Shown here: piece by piece, positions 11,640-22,141 of the stretch
Position numbering within the stretch: the first letter of the stretch is position 1
How the letters are laid out: every line of letters begins with the position of its first letter
Position numbers and translations under genes: made by a program
Notes under the pieces: generated by a model
Databases searched by the model: none
Seen by the model: only the letters and a program-made list of their open reading frames with translations
Told to the model about the DNA's origin: nothing
Assembly (NCBI GenBank): GCA_963402885.1
Contig: OY727098.1
Coordinates: 25,024,417 to 25,088,416, forward strand
Direction: 5' to 3'
Length of the DNA: 64,000 nucleotides
Origin: Antedon bifida
Taxonomy: Eukaryota > Echinodermata > Crinoidea > Comatulida > Antedonidae

Positions 11640-12189
11640 AGTTTATTATACATCATTAGTAATTGATTTTCTTGTTTTTCGTGGTATCTTTCAACAGATG
11701 CATGATGAGTTTAGTTGAATCTGATGTTTTAAGTGACTACTAATTGTGAATACTTCCTATTGTTGCCATGATTTTACTATGCAAACGTATTGAATTTAAG
11801 AAGAAAAACATAAAATAATCCTGTCTTTATTGTCAGTCATTGCCTAATATGGTCATTTGAATGTTTTGCCACCTTGTTGAATCTCAATATTTGTCATTAC
11901 ATGGGAAATCTATTTCTAATTTTATTCTGTAATTAGTTAATTGTATATTGCTGTATAACACTATGTTATTATAACGCCATTCTTTCAGGTTTTTCTGAAC
12001 AGTGGAAAAACCGTGAGTTATTAGGCAGTGGGTTATTAGGCGGATCCAAGGGGGAAAAAATAGGACTTTGGATAAAGTTCAGCACTCAGAACCATTTTTA
12101 AACCCCTGGGCCTTTCTTATTTAAAAATAGTGGATTTGCCACAGTTGGTTATAATATTAATCTAGGCATATTATCCCTTTTAACCAGAT

Positions 12190-12660
12190 TTGTTTATTTC
12201 TATCAGAATTGTGGGTTTCGCAGCTGGCCTCATACAATCACACCGTCAATTGAAGTTTGGCGCAGGTCAGGGTCTTGGACAGTTGGTAGGCACCTATTGC
12301 ACCGCATGCTCCCTCGATTAATACTGATTTTGGATAGGTGTTGGTACTGAAAATACACCCACATGTGTCCAATTAGAAAACATGTTGGCGAAAAATAATC
12401 AAGTCACTCTTCCAGGTGTGTACGTATGAGTCGGCTGTATGTACATCTCCCAGAAGCTTTATATCGTAATGATGCGAATAGGAACCTTACGTCGACATTA
12501 TGGAATTAGTCTGTAGTAATTAAGTACATCGTTCCACTAGCAGGATAATGATTGTCAGAGTAGGAACGTCTAATAAGCATGGATAGGTGAACTGCCTTTG
12601 GGGGGTTCAAACTTTCACTGATCTGGAAGAGTGAACTTGGAGATATCCGGGGATTCAGTC
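12190..12660. other. Higher-complexity island, possible regulatory DNA
   Basis: About 470 bp of balanced composition with no open frame and no internal repeats, in a long AT-rich region. It contains several homeodomain-type TAAT/ATTA cores and an ACATGT word. Nothing repeats elsewhere in the window. Candidate conserved non-coding element by composition only. The surrounding 11640-13585 has no gene that I can support. Confidence 0.3.
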
Positions 12661-13541
12661 AACGAAAAAAAGAAATCAACAAATGAATATTAATTATGTT
12701 CAGAAGCCTCATTTCTTAAAGCAAATTTGATGTCCCAGAGATTGATTACCTTTTTTTATCCATACCAAAACATAATACAAAATTAATTGTTAATTTTAAT
12801 CCATTTTGCTTCATTATGTATCCAAGTTTAGCATTAATTTTGTGTTGCCATGACCTGAAACTAACCTAGAGACAGTCCAGTTTGTGCTCCTAAAATCTGC
12901 TTAAATTCCACTTAACTAGTTATTTGAAATTTGCCAAGAAATCTGCGTAATGTATTCGCATGCTATTTAACCATTTGTTTACTCACAAGCAGGTATGTGC
13001 TTCAGCAATCCAAGTTTTCTTACAGCCCAAATTCTTTCTCAATATAGAAAATACATTCTAAAACTCAGGTCAGCCACAATGTCTGAGAGTAGACTGTATC
13101 ATCTACAAAATTTAGCATTAAAATCAGTGAATCTTGAAAATCTGCATGATAAAATGTTCTGCGACCTCCCGCTTATTTCAATGTTCATGTTTTTTTACAT
13201 TAATACAAGGGCAGTAAGAGATAACAAAATAAATGTCATGCATTGTTCTATTCCTGACTTTGTCATATTTGGCCCTGGCGGCAGTCTCTGTCTTCTGTAA
13301 AAATTATTTCATTGATGGATTATCTTAAATTAGGAGGATGTTGGCATGAATCCCATGATTATTATACCCAGCGACTATTTTGACAACAAGCCTTAAGTTT
13401 TTAATCTAAATAACACTTGAAAATGTCATTGTCTGGCGACTATTGTACGCCATTAGTACAAATTACAATTCATGTTGTTTCCAGCAGTGAGTGATAAAAC
13501 AAGAACATACATGTTGTCTGTTTAAGACTGTCACAAAACTG

Positions 13542-13564
13542 TTGATTGATTGATTGATTGATTG
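13542..13564. repeat. (TTGA)n microsatellite
   Basis: Five to six TTGA units just upstream of the SINE-like element at 13586. Confidence 0.8.
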
Positions 13565-13585
13565 ACAGGAATGATTGTGTATTCA

Positions 13586-13870
13586 TATAAAGCGGTATGG
13601 CGTAATGGCAATGGATATTGTACTAGCATGTGAGAGGCATGGGTTCGAGGCCTGCCTGTGGTGCCATCATTGCCGTCCTTTTGCAAGATTTACCTATTTC
13701 ATTCTTATTGCTTCTTACTTCGGATGGGTAGTAAAGCTGGTGGTCCTGTGTACACTATTCAAAATAATAGGGGATCTTTCGGTGTGGTTGTCATGGTCCT
13801 GTACTGGTCCCTCTGGGAGAACAGTTTTGTACTGAAGAGTTTTTTTGAAGAAGTGCTTTTGGAATCATAA
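13586..13870 (+). mobile_element. tRNA-derived SINE, family S1, copy 1
   Basis: Internal RNA polymerase III promoter: A box TGGCGTAATGG (13598-13608) and B box GGTTCGAGGCC (13642-13652), with tRNA-like spacing. The body shares GTGAGAGGCATGGGTTCGAG and the downstream words GGATGGG-AGTAAAG and TGGTCxTGT with the element at 16090-16345. The 3' end is not sharply defined. Two open frames of about 70-86 codons across it are by-products of the repeat. Confidence 0.7.
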
Positions 13871-14139
13871 CAAAATCCAATACGTATGATTATTGACACT
13901 TGTAAATGAATAAATCATTATTTTATAATTTTAGGATGTAAAAGGCTATGATCTTGTTACGCATATGTTTCTTAAAGACATTATAAAACGACGCTACAAA
14001 TAGATTCGTTGAGCTGTAGATCAGAAAAATCAATAAAACGATTATGACAGTAAAGGTGAAAGACAGTAAAACCTATCACACTATAACATGGTTTGTATTT
14101 CTTTATTCATGTTCTCGTTGATTGATATCAGCTTTTTAT

Positions 14140-14410
14140 AGGATAGTCATAATTACTACGCATGTCCCCAATTCCGCTGTTGTATGCCCTCAATTACAAA
14201 GACCCCGGGGAAATAGTTGAAGTCATCGTCGGGTACGTAGGCACTGTATGCACATGACATGACTTATAGTGTCCCAGAGGTCATATTTTGTTTTATATGT
14301 TACAATCGGCTCGTGTTGCGTTCATTAAAATGAACATGGTTCATACCAGGTACCGATTTGTTCTTGGAGATCAGTCAACCCCCGTTGGAACATGGTTCAT
14401 TTTACTACTT
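14140..14410. other. Higher-complexity island
   Basis: About 270 bp of higher GC than the neighbours, containing ACATGACATGACT and a TTCATTAAAATGAA palindrome (near 14319-14332). It is closed in all frames. Candidate conserved non-coding DNA or unclassified repeat. Confidence 0.25.
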
Positions 14411-14522
14411 GTTATCTTTCCTTCCTAATCATGATGATTTAACAATATCATATTAATACAGTGTAATAAAAATACTTGTTATATAAACGTTTGTTAATGA
14501 ATCAAATCAAGTTTGATACTGA

Positions 14523-14650
14523 AGCTCTGTCTACATTATCAAAAAAAGTGATGTGCCCAAATATGCTATTGATATGCTTAAGTATGGTAGTGATATGACA
14601 TATCATGTCCATATATGGGCACATCACATTTTTTAGTTGCATAAAGTTTG
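14523..14650 (-). mobile_element. Harbinger-like MITE M1, copy 2 (right end lost)
   Basis: The left arm AGCTCTGTCTAC and the inverted subterminal GTGATGTGCCCA / TGGGCACATCAC blocks are present, but the sequence departs from the family after AAAGTTTGA, so the outer right TIR and target duplication are missing. Confidence 0.75.
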
Positions 14651-16089
14651 AATTATTGGATAATGGTTGATCAAACGTGACACAAAATTTTAAATCCTGG
14701 TAATTATAATCAGATTTTATTGTATTATCTTTCTCAATCTTGCCCTACATTTAATAGTGTGGAATTAAAAATAGCCTTGGTTAGTTTTAATCATTCTCTA
14801 GTAAGTTAAATTTTAAATAATATGATTGCAGATGGAAGTCAACCTATACACAAAGTTGAAGTTTTAAGTTGTTAAAGTTTAAAACATAGAAACTGAAATA
14901 ACTCTCCATACTATCCACAATCACAGATTAGCTTTTTGCATGAATATCTATTTTCTTTATAACCAACATTATCTGGAGTAGTCGTTTGTGTGTATTTTTA
15001 ATTGTTTTTTACACAAAAAATCAAATTACTAAAAACTAAATTTATCGAGAGTCAACCTGTGGTTTCAGACATTTAGGAAGTAGCGTTTAAATCTCTTAAG
15101 TTAAACGAATTAATTAATTTGAGTTGTTTTCGCCGACTTGTTAAATTACGTTATTAACCATGATCACCTTTGTCAATAATAGAGGTTAAATGGAACCACT
15201 GTCCTAGTTCAATGCCCTAGAAAAAAACAAAGTCATTTGATCAGTTAAAAGAAAATACTAAAATACATTTATTTAAATTTCATTCTTCATTATAATGCTA
15301 TTGATTCTTTTATTTCATTACCATACTTTTTTTATTCGACTTTGAGCAATTTTTTGCGTTTGCTTGTGTACTGTATCAGGCAGTATCATACAGTATGTAT
15401 CACATGTGATTTCTGTATGATATACCATAAACCAACCATATGATATTGAAGATATAGAACATATAATATGTGAAGATACAGCATAAAGAATCGGGTTTGA
15501 CTATGGTGTAGGTTTAGTGTCCAGCACTTTGGTCTAAAATTTCCAAATTAGTGAAAAGCCCTACAGTATAAAACGGTAAAAATTATTATTTTTGTTTACT
15601 TTTACTGCCATTTGGACAACTGATAAATTATATAGTTATTAATTATATAAATTTTAACCTAGTAAATGCCCTCTTCAACCTGCTTGTTGACATTATTCCA
15701 CATACTGTGACAAATGATGAAACCTCATCTCTGTCAGCAAAAACTGATTTGGATGACATCCAAACATGTAGGGAGGTGATTTCTTGGTCGAATCATTTTC
15801 CGCAGTTGTCGCCCAGATGGTTCTGATGAGTGTTCGCACACAGTGACACGCTGCTTACCAGATAAACTTCTTTTGCTGATTATATTTGAAAATGCTTACA
15901 AGCTTTTGGTTGTATATTATATCTGAGATACTCCCAAGTTCCATATCCCTCCCTTGACTCCCCTGTAGCGGCAAAAAGACCTTGATTTGGAGATGTAAGT
16001 TTATTCAGGTGACAGACTGCTCTACCTAAACTGTTTTTGACACGTCTTCTCAAAGCTATGCTTTAGTGAGAGCTAAATGATATAATAAT
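14651..16089. other. Gene-free stretch
   Basis: AT-rich sequence. I see no gene, TIR element or pol III boxes, apart from short runs and ATATGATAT-like inverted words around 15390-15470. Confidence 0.5.
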
Positions 16090-16345
16090 AATAGTGTAAG
16101 GGATATACAGTAGGACTAGAATGTGAGAGGCATGGGTTCGAGACATGTCTGTGCCACCATATTGCTTGTGTCCTTAGGCAAGGTACTTTACTCTCATTTC
16201 TTCGTCCTTCAGATGGGGAGTAAAGATGTTGGTCATGTCTACTTAACAGTACAAAGCACAATAAAAAGAACTTGTTACACTATTAAAAAAGAATAGGGGG
16301 ATCATCTCCCGTTGTGCCGATCATGGTTAGCGCTGCAGTGTGACT
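16090..16345 (+). mobile_element. tRNA-derived SINE, family S1, copy 2
   Basis: Shares the AATGTGAGAGGCATGGGTTCGAG core with the copy at 13586. The B box is degenerate (GGTTCGAGACA, 16135-16145) and the A box is eroded. The downstream body includes CCTTAGGCAAGGTACTTTAC and GATGGGGAGTAAAG, words widespread in animal SINEs. No coding role. Confidence 0.65.
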
Positions 16346-17559
16346 GCAACATAGGAACTTAATCCAAATTAATAATATTCAAATTTATCACAGATTAATA
16401 TTGTATCTCTATTTTCATGTAACTGTTTGGCCATTTTTGGAAAAAATCCCTGTACTAGTAATTACTGATGTTATTTTAGAAGTTAATTTGTATTGTTTCT
16501 CCAATTTTTTTGGTAGTTTTTTTTTAGTAGTTTTGTTATTGCCTTTCAAACTAAACTTTACAATTTCTTCATCAACCTACATAGGAATCATATGACATAA
16601 TTCTCAACCTACACTTAAAACTAGTTCAAAATACAAGTTATTGTGGTTTGCAAAAATTAACTAGGTTATATCCTGACACAGTATGGATAATGTAATTCAA
16701 TTCAATAATGAAGCTGTTGCATCCAGCATATCTCCCACATTTGACCTGGGTCATGTGTCCCCATATTAAAATTATTTGCTGTTGATATTTTGCATTAAAA
16801 CTTGTTTTTACAGAGAAATAACTGTTTTGGATTATGAGGCTAGGAAATAACATCTTTTGTATTATAAGGTTTGTATGTTTTTCTCTTTTTATTTGGTTTC
16901 CCTTATCATAACCTTCATCATGTTCTGCCTGTATCATATATTTTTTTCATATTAAATTCACAAAATGATACATAATTATAACACACCTGAAAATATCCTT
17001 GCTATTTGATTGGTTAAACATGCATCACATGACATTCGGTAGTTCTGTCTAATTATGGTAAAATTGCATGTGCAGCTTTTATGAAAATTAGAAAACAATT
17101 TAGAAAAAAAAAAATAACTGATTGATTGTCCACCTCATTATATTAACTGTCAATATTTCAACTCATGAAATATTTTCACTATTCAACTCATAAAAATGCA
17201 TTATTTGTATTGTATGCTGTATGATGGAATTTTTTGAATAATATGATTTTTTTCAAATATTTCAGGATCACGTTTTTAGATTTGAGAAATTGAATTTCAT
17301 GTCTACATTTTGCTGTCTGGTTAGTGAACCCAACAATTGATGGTAAGTTTTCATAATGTCCGCTCAAATTCCACAAATCCCTCTGGTAAATTCCGCCCTA
17401 TAGTACGTCCCAAATGAAATTTACCTATTCTGTTAAAGTACGTCAGCAATTTCGGGCAATATCCATTACACACCTGGTAAAAATATCTGCCAATTTACCT
17501 GCTGAACTCTAGTAATGCTGCAGGGGGTGAATTTGCAGCTTTTCCCGTCACCTATATTA
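16346..17559. other. Gene-free stretch
   Basis: AT-rich, with no supported gene. A more complex patch at about 17395-17560 (TACGTC and ACCTG words) cannot be classified. Confidence 0.45.
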
Positions 17560-17820
17560 AAAGTATACTAAGTTCAACTCTTTCATTAATTTATTCGTGA
17601 CCACCTGGGAATACAGGTGAGTTCATCTATTGTTATTAATTTATTCATAGACACCTGGGATTACAAAGTTATAATTTTTTTATTAATTTATTCATATTGA
17701 CCTTTTGTCTAGGTGAGTTGCAAATTTTTTAATCAATTTTTTTATCAGGCATTTTTTAACACCGATGATTTGAATATTTATATTAATTTATTGTAAGTCA
17801 CCTGTGAAATTCCATCATTT
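17560..17820. repeat. Degenerate ~60-bp tandem repeat
   Basis: The block ATTAATTTATTCxTxGAC-ACCTG recurs about four times with CAGGTGAGTT-type spacers. A stray unit with TTTATTCGTACC and CAGGTGAGTTGCAG occurs near 18727-18760. CAGGTGAGT resembles a splice donor, but the repetition argues against a real exon. Confidence 0.5.
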
Positions 17821-17825
17821 TTCAT

Positions 17826-18400
17826 AATTTTTTTATTTGTAACTTTATTGTTGTCGTCAGTGGTAAATTAATTATCTGAGGTTTTTCCCAATTGATGATT
17901 GATATTGTTTAGTCTGTATAAAAAATACTGTCTGAACTCAACCCATGAAGATTGGGAACATCTATGTAACTGGGTCTATAGTATTTATTTTATAAATAAC
18001 CTAGAAGAAAAAAAGAACTGTTCACTCTTCTTCACTGCTTTCTTACTGACCCACGACAAGTATGCTTATTACTTTGTATGATTCTTATTGTTCATAATTG
18101 TTAACTATTGTTGTATTATCAGTAGTAACTTTCCACAATTTAATTGATATTGTTTAGTCTGTAAAAAATACTGTCTTAAAATGGAAAATGAATCAAGAAG
18201 ATTGGAAACATAATTTTTTTATTTGTAACCGTATTGTTGTCATCAGTGGTAAATTAATTATCTGGGGTTTTTCCCAATTTAATTGATATTGTTCAGACTG
18301 TATACAAATACTGAACTCAACCCATAAAGATTGGGAACATCTATGTAATTGGGTCTATAGTATTAAATCCTAAATAACCTGGAAGAAAAAAGTTTTTTCA
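17826..18400. repeat. Local duplication, ~390-bp period, with a third partial copy
   Basis: The segment from 17826 (TTTATTTGTAAC, CAGTGGTAAATTAATTATCT, then GATATTGTTTAGTCTGTA) to about 18015 recurs at 18212-18400. A shorter copy of the middle part lies at 18135-18210. The 60-codon open frame in the first copy is broken in the others, so it is not conserved coding sequence. Confidence 0.65.
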
Positions 18401-18462
18401 ATCTTTTGCACTTCTTCCTTTAATACTGACAACCCCCTCCCCCTTATCCCCTATGGTTCTTA

Positions 18463-18584
18463 AGCTCTGTCTGCACTATCAAACAAAAAATCATGATGCG
18501 ACCATATGGACATGATGATGTCATATCACTACCATATTTGGGCACATTTTTTTGTCAAACTAGTTTGATAGTGTAGACAGAGCT
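18463..18584 (+). mobile_element. Harbinger-like MITE M1, copy 3
   Basis: Complete element with arms AGCTCTGTCTGCACTATC and GATAGTGTAGACAGAGCT, flanked by TTA on both sides (18460-18462 and 18585-18587). It is shorter than most copies through loss of one subterminal GTGCCCA arm. Confidence 0.85.
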
Positions 18585-18609
18585 TTAAAGAATGCTGATT
18601 TCAAGATCA

Positions 18610-18675
18610 TATCAGGATTTGAACTTATTATCTACAGTCTTGATAGTAAACCATTTTAGCTTAACTAGTGAGCCC
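18610..18675 (-). repeat. tRNA-like relic or SINE head
   Basis: On the minus strand the sequence reads as a tRNA-type head: GGGCTCACTAGTTAAGC, an A-box-like TAAGCTAAAATGG (18663-18651), then AGTTCAAATCC (18625-18615) close to a B box. The acceptor ends do not pair and the spacing is short, so a functional tRNA is unlikely. Confidence 0.35.
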
Positions 18676-18679
18676 AAGA

Positions 18680-20507
18680 TTTTCTTTCACCTGTACTCAC
18701 TTGTTAAAAGCAGGTGATGGTAACTAATTTATTCGTACCTTACCTTCTCAGGTGAGTTGCAGTTTTTTGTTTGTTGATCCCCAGTCTCATGGGACAGCTT
18801 GTACATTTCTCTCGTCATTGTTGACTGCTTGTAAACTTAATTTGTTAAAACTTGATATGCTTTGTTTTGCCAGACAGCTACCTTTGTTACCTGTCTAGAT
18901 ATTCAATTTGTTGTCAGAAAAGTATGACATACTTACGGGCTGGCATTTTCCAACTTTTTTCTTAAGTCGAGATAGTTTTAAATAGAACTTCTTCATACTG
19001 AGGCTTTATTTTTAAAAATTAATTTAAGTTATTTTCATAAAAAGGAATTTATCATCTAAAAGTTAAACAAGAAAAAATTTGATCAAATTTATTGACTTTA
19101 AAACAAAATTAAGATAACTTTTTGGCTACATGTTTGATATTAAATCTAACCCATTTAATGACAGCGTGAAGTTGAAACAATACAGAGTAATATCTAGGTC
19201 TACTGGACTAGATTCTGAAGTTTAGTTATGAAGTGCATGCTTAGTTAATTATATTTTTTATTCAAAATTAGGTCCCTGGAGGAGTATGGCCAGAAATGTT
19301 GAATTTGAACATAAGATAAGAGGGTCACAATAAAAAATACAGAATTAAACATTTATAAAGAAACACAAAAAATAAGTATACTCCTACATAATTAATCTAT
19401 TAACAGCATAACTCGGACGCATCTTAGTTAAAACATTACTTATCTAATTTGTTTGGGTTTTTTCAGGCTTCAGTTTCTTTAATTTTTTTTATTTTGGATT
19501 CTTTAGATACAATAGGCCTGATTTGGATGTGCCCTCATAAAGCATTAACTCATTTTAAATGTTTGCTTTACTGTGTTTTCAATCTTTTATAACAGCATAT
19601 TGTTCATATTAATCTAAATGTAATCTGCTAATTAGGAACCAGGGGGACTGAATGACCCAAAATAATACAGCATCTGACATTCCTTTAAAAAAGGTATGAT
19701 AATGCAAATTTGAACATATGGAACTAACACTGCGTCAACTTATTACAGTCCTATTAACATTATGTGTAGGATGGCATATTTCCTAAGATAAGAAAACAAA
19801 ATCTCCGAGATGTAGGCTTCATATGGATTTTGAATTTGGTATGCTGCCAAGTTCCGCAGGGGGTTGACTGCAATATGCAGGGGGAGAAGTTTGTTTTTCC
19901 TGGATATGCAACATGATTCGGTAGGCCTACAGCTGATTGAATTCAACATTGTGTGTGTGCATGTTACTTTAACAGTATAACTCTGTTTAATGTATCTATA
20001 CACAAAGTTATTTTTGTACAGTGTTTTTACCAGGGATGGCAAAAGCTTGCAACAACTGGTCTCCCTTGGGGTACTAGGTGCTAAAAATGTTGGCGTACAC
20101 CTGGAATTGCGTGCTTTAAATTGATACAGATATGAAGATGATTCAGTCTGTTTCCTCAACATGTTCAATATTAAGTTTAAAACGTAATATAAATATCGCT
20201 GCAAAAAAAACAAAACAAATAGATTTTTTAAAGGTTGTACGAATATTCCAAATTTCTATATATTATTATTAGTCACTATTATAAAACATAATGTTGAATC
20301 TATGCTCACATCCTACAGAATTATGCTTGTATTGTATTCATGTGCAAGGGTAAGTCTAAATCACAATCAGAGAGTTTAATATTCTAGATAACAATTTGAC
20401 TTAATGTTCATGCAAAATTGTTTGAAAACATGACATGCCATACTTACTGGAGCTGAACTCATATAAAATCAAAACATTTATTGATGGTGCTTGTAAACTG
20501 ATCCTAA
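18680..20507. other. Gene-free stretch with one long unidentified open frame
   Basis: AT-rich. The minus frame 20213-19743 is open for 156 codons, which is long for this base composition, but the product is rich in Leu, Tyr and Lys and shows no domain I recognise. The middle part (20030-20110) is more GC-rich. No supported gene. Confidence 0.4.
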
Positions 20508-20664
20508 AGCTCTGTCTATAACTTTATGTGACAAACAAATGTGATGTACCCATATATTGACTTGATAATGTCATATCACTACCATATGTGGATATATATC
20601 AATACCAATTTATGGGCAAACCACACTTTTTTGGTCAAACTTTTTTGATAGTTTAGACAGAGCT
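20508..20664 (+). mobile_element. Harbinger-like MITE M1, copy 4
   Basis: Diverged copy flanked by TAA on both sides (20505-20507 and 20665-20667). The left arm has lost part of the TIR (AGCTCTGTCTATAACTTTATG); the right arm ends TAGACAGAGCT. Confidence 0.8.
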
Positions 20665-21189
20665 TAACAGTAAAAAGAAACAATTGCTCCTAAAGACTCT
20701 GAGGCAGTCTAAGGGTACCAGATTAATGTACAAATAACAATACAAGAGGTACACATCAATGAAGTGGCGTGCTCATCAACACAGAAACTGCAATTGTCGG
20801 AAAAAAAAATATATTTTTGTTAAAATGATTAAAACCAAGCTTTGTATCTTACCTTATAATATCAAACAGTGCCCTCAATGTTGGGTTTAGAACTTGGGAG
20901 TGTAAAGAAGATCATGAAAGAATTGTTTTGGAGCAAACGTGAAGATAAAAAGATATATATTAGAATGTGATAAATAAAATAATGAGTCAATGTGTACAAA
21001 AATTAAGTTTATTCTCTCAGGGGTAGGGATTGCATTTTCAGTGATGGGGCGTCCTGTATTTAATCTGATTAGTACGAAGGTCAAAAAAGTAATGACAATT
21101 AGAAAAAAAATTATCTGGTCATATGACCCCGTGTATTGGATGATCTTGTAAAAAATACACATATGCCAATCATTCTGTGACCTAGTTAA

Positions 21190-21480
21190 TACAATGGGTT
21201 GCTCGCTGAACTAACATGAAAAACGATGATCGAGTATCTCGATGCACAGTCGTTGTGTTCTGCATGTCACGTGCCTCACATACCGAGCTGTTTACGATAA
21301 TCTCTGAAACGTTGTCAATTGCCCATGTAACGGATTATCGGCGCTAATTTTGTGCTGACAGTGTTTTGAGATTGTTTAGCGCTATCCACCTGCCCCGAGC
21401 CTTCCTATAAACTTGTTCTTATCTGTGAATCAGTCAGGGTTTTTTTTTCACGCTTCGACAAGTGGAACATGCTTTATTTC
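21190..21480. other. Higher-complexity island, possible regulatory DNA
   Basis: About 290 bp of balanced composition. It contains a CACGTG E-box (in TGTCACGTGCC) and several GATAATC / GATTATC words, with no open frame and no copy elsewhere in the window. Candidate enhancer or other conserved non-coding element by composition only. Confidence 0.3.
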
Positions 21481-21905
21481 CTGTATCACACATTTGATCT
21501 AGTTTTATATTATCTCAAATTTAAAATGTTTAAACTTTGGTTGATGTTAACCACTACGCTTCCTTCAGAGTGTGTATGTAGTTTGTTGCTTTGGAAAGAA
21601 ATAGTCCATTTAATTAACGATTAAATTGATCTAACTTTGAGTCCGACATTGTAGAATTGAATATAACGCTTTTTCTGAGTTTTGTTCTGACCAACTTGGT
21701 TATTACTTCATTTTATGCATGTGTGTTTTATTGGTCAAAATTAAATGGCATCATATGTATAATACACTACTTACATTTTAGATAGTCAAACAATTATTTC
21801 AACTTTTTAACTATGAATATATAATTATACCCAACTAACTTCTTTTTGATTGGTCAAATGTTTGCCCTACTGTGATGTGTACTCCATACTAAGTACCATA
21901 TTACA

Positions 21906-22033
21906 GTGGTGTAGCCACAAGAAATATATTGGTGCGGTTTTCGCAATTTCTGTTCAAGCCACTGGGTTGTCAAAGGCCTCTGAAAAAGTGGTCAGGTTGG
22001 AACTTTGCCAACCATACTGGTGGCTACGGCCCT
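21906..22033. mobile_element. Possible hAT-like MITE
   Basis: Ends CAGTGGTGTAGCCAC at the left and GTGGCTACGGCCCTG at the right, imperfect inverted repeats over 15 bp with three mismatches. CAG...GTAGCCAC is a common hAT-type end. No target duplication is visible, so the boundaries are uncertain. Confidence 0.35.
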
Positions 22034-22039
22034 GGAATA

Positions 22040-22077
22040 CTTGCGAAAATCAGTAAATTTTGGGTGATTTTCGCAAG
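22040..22077. repeat. Perfect 13-bp stem hairpin
   Basis: CTTGCGAAAATCA (22040-22052) and its exact reverse complement (22065-22077) enclose a 12-base loop. It directly follows the possible MITE above and could be part of a larger element. Confidence 0.75.
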
Positions 22078-22141
22078 CTGCTTTGTAGTAATATACAATT
22101 ACTTCTTGTTTGCTACTACTAGCAGAACCATTTTAAAGTAA

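Noticed and set aside
13575-13870. Two overlapping plus-strand open frames of 70-86 codons
   Set aside because: They lie within a tRNA-derived SINE and are not maintained in the second copy.
17592-17630. CAGGTGAGTT as a splice donor of an exon
   Set aside because: It is part of a degenerate tandem repeat and no open frame leads up to it.
18610-18675. A functional tRNA gene on the minus strand
   Set aside because: The acceptor stem does not pair and box spacing is short; better a relic.
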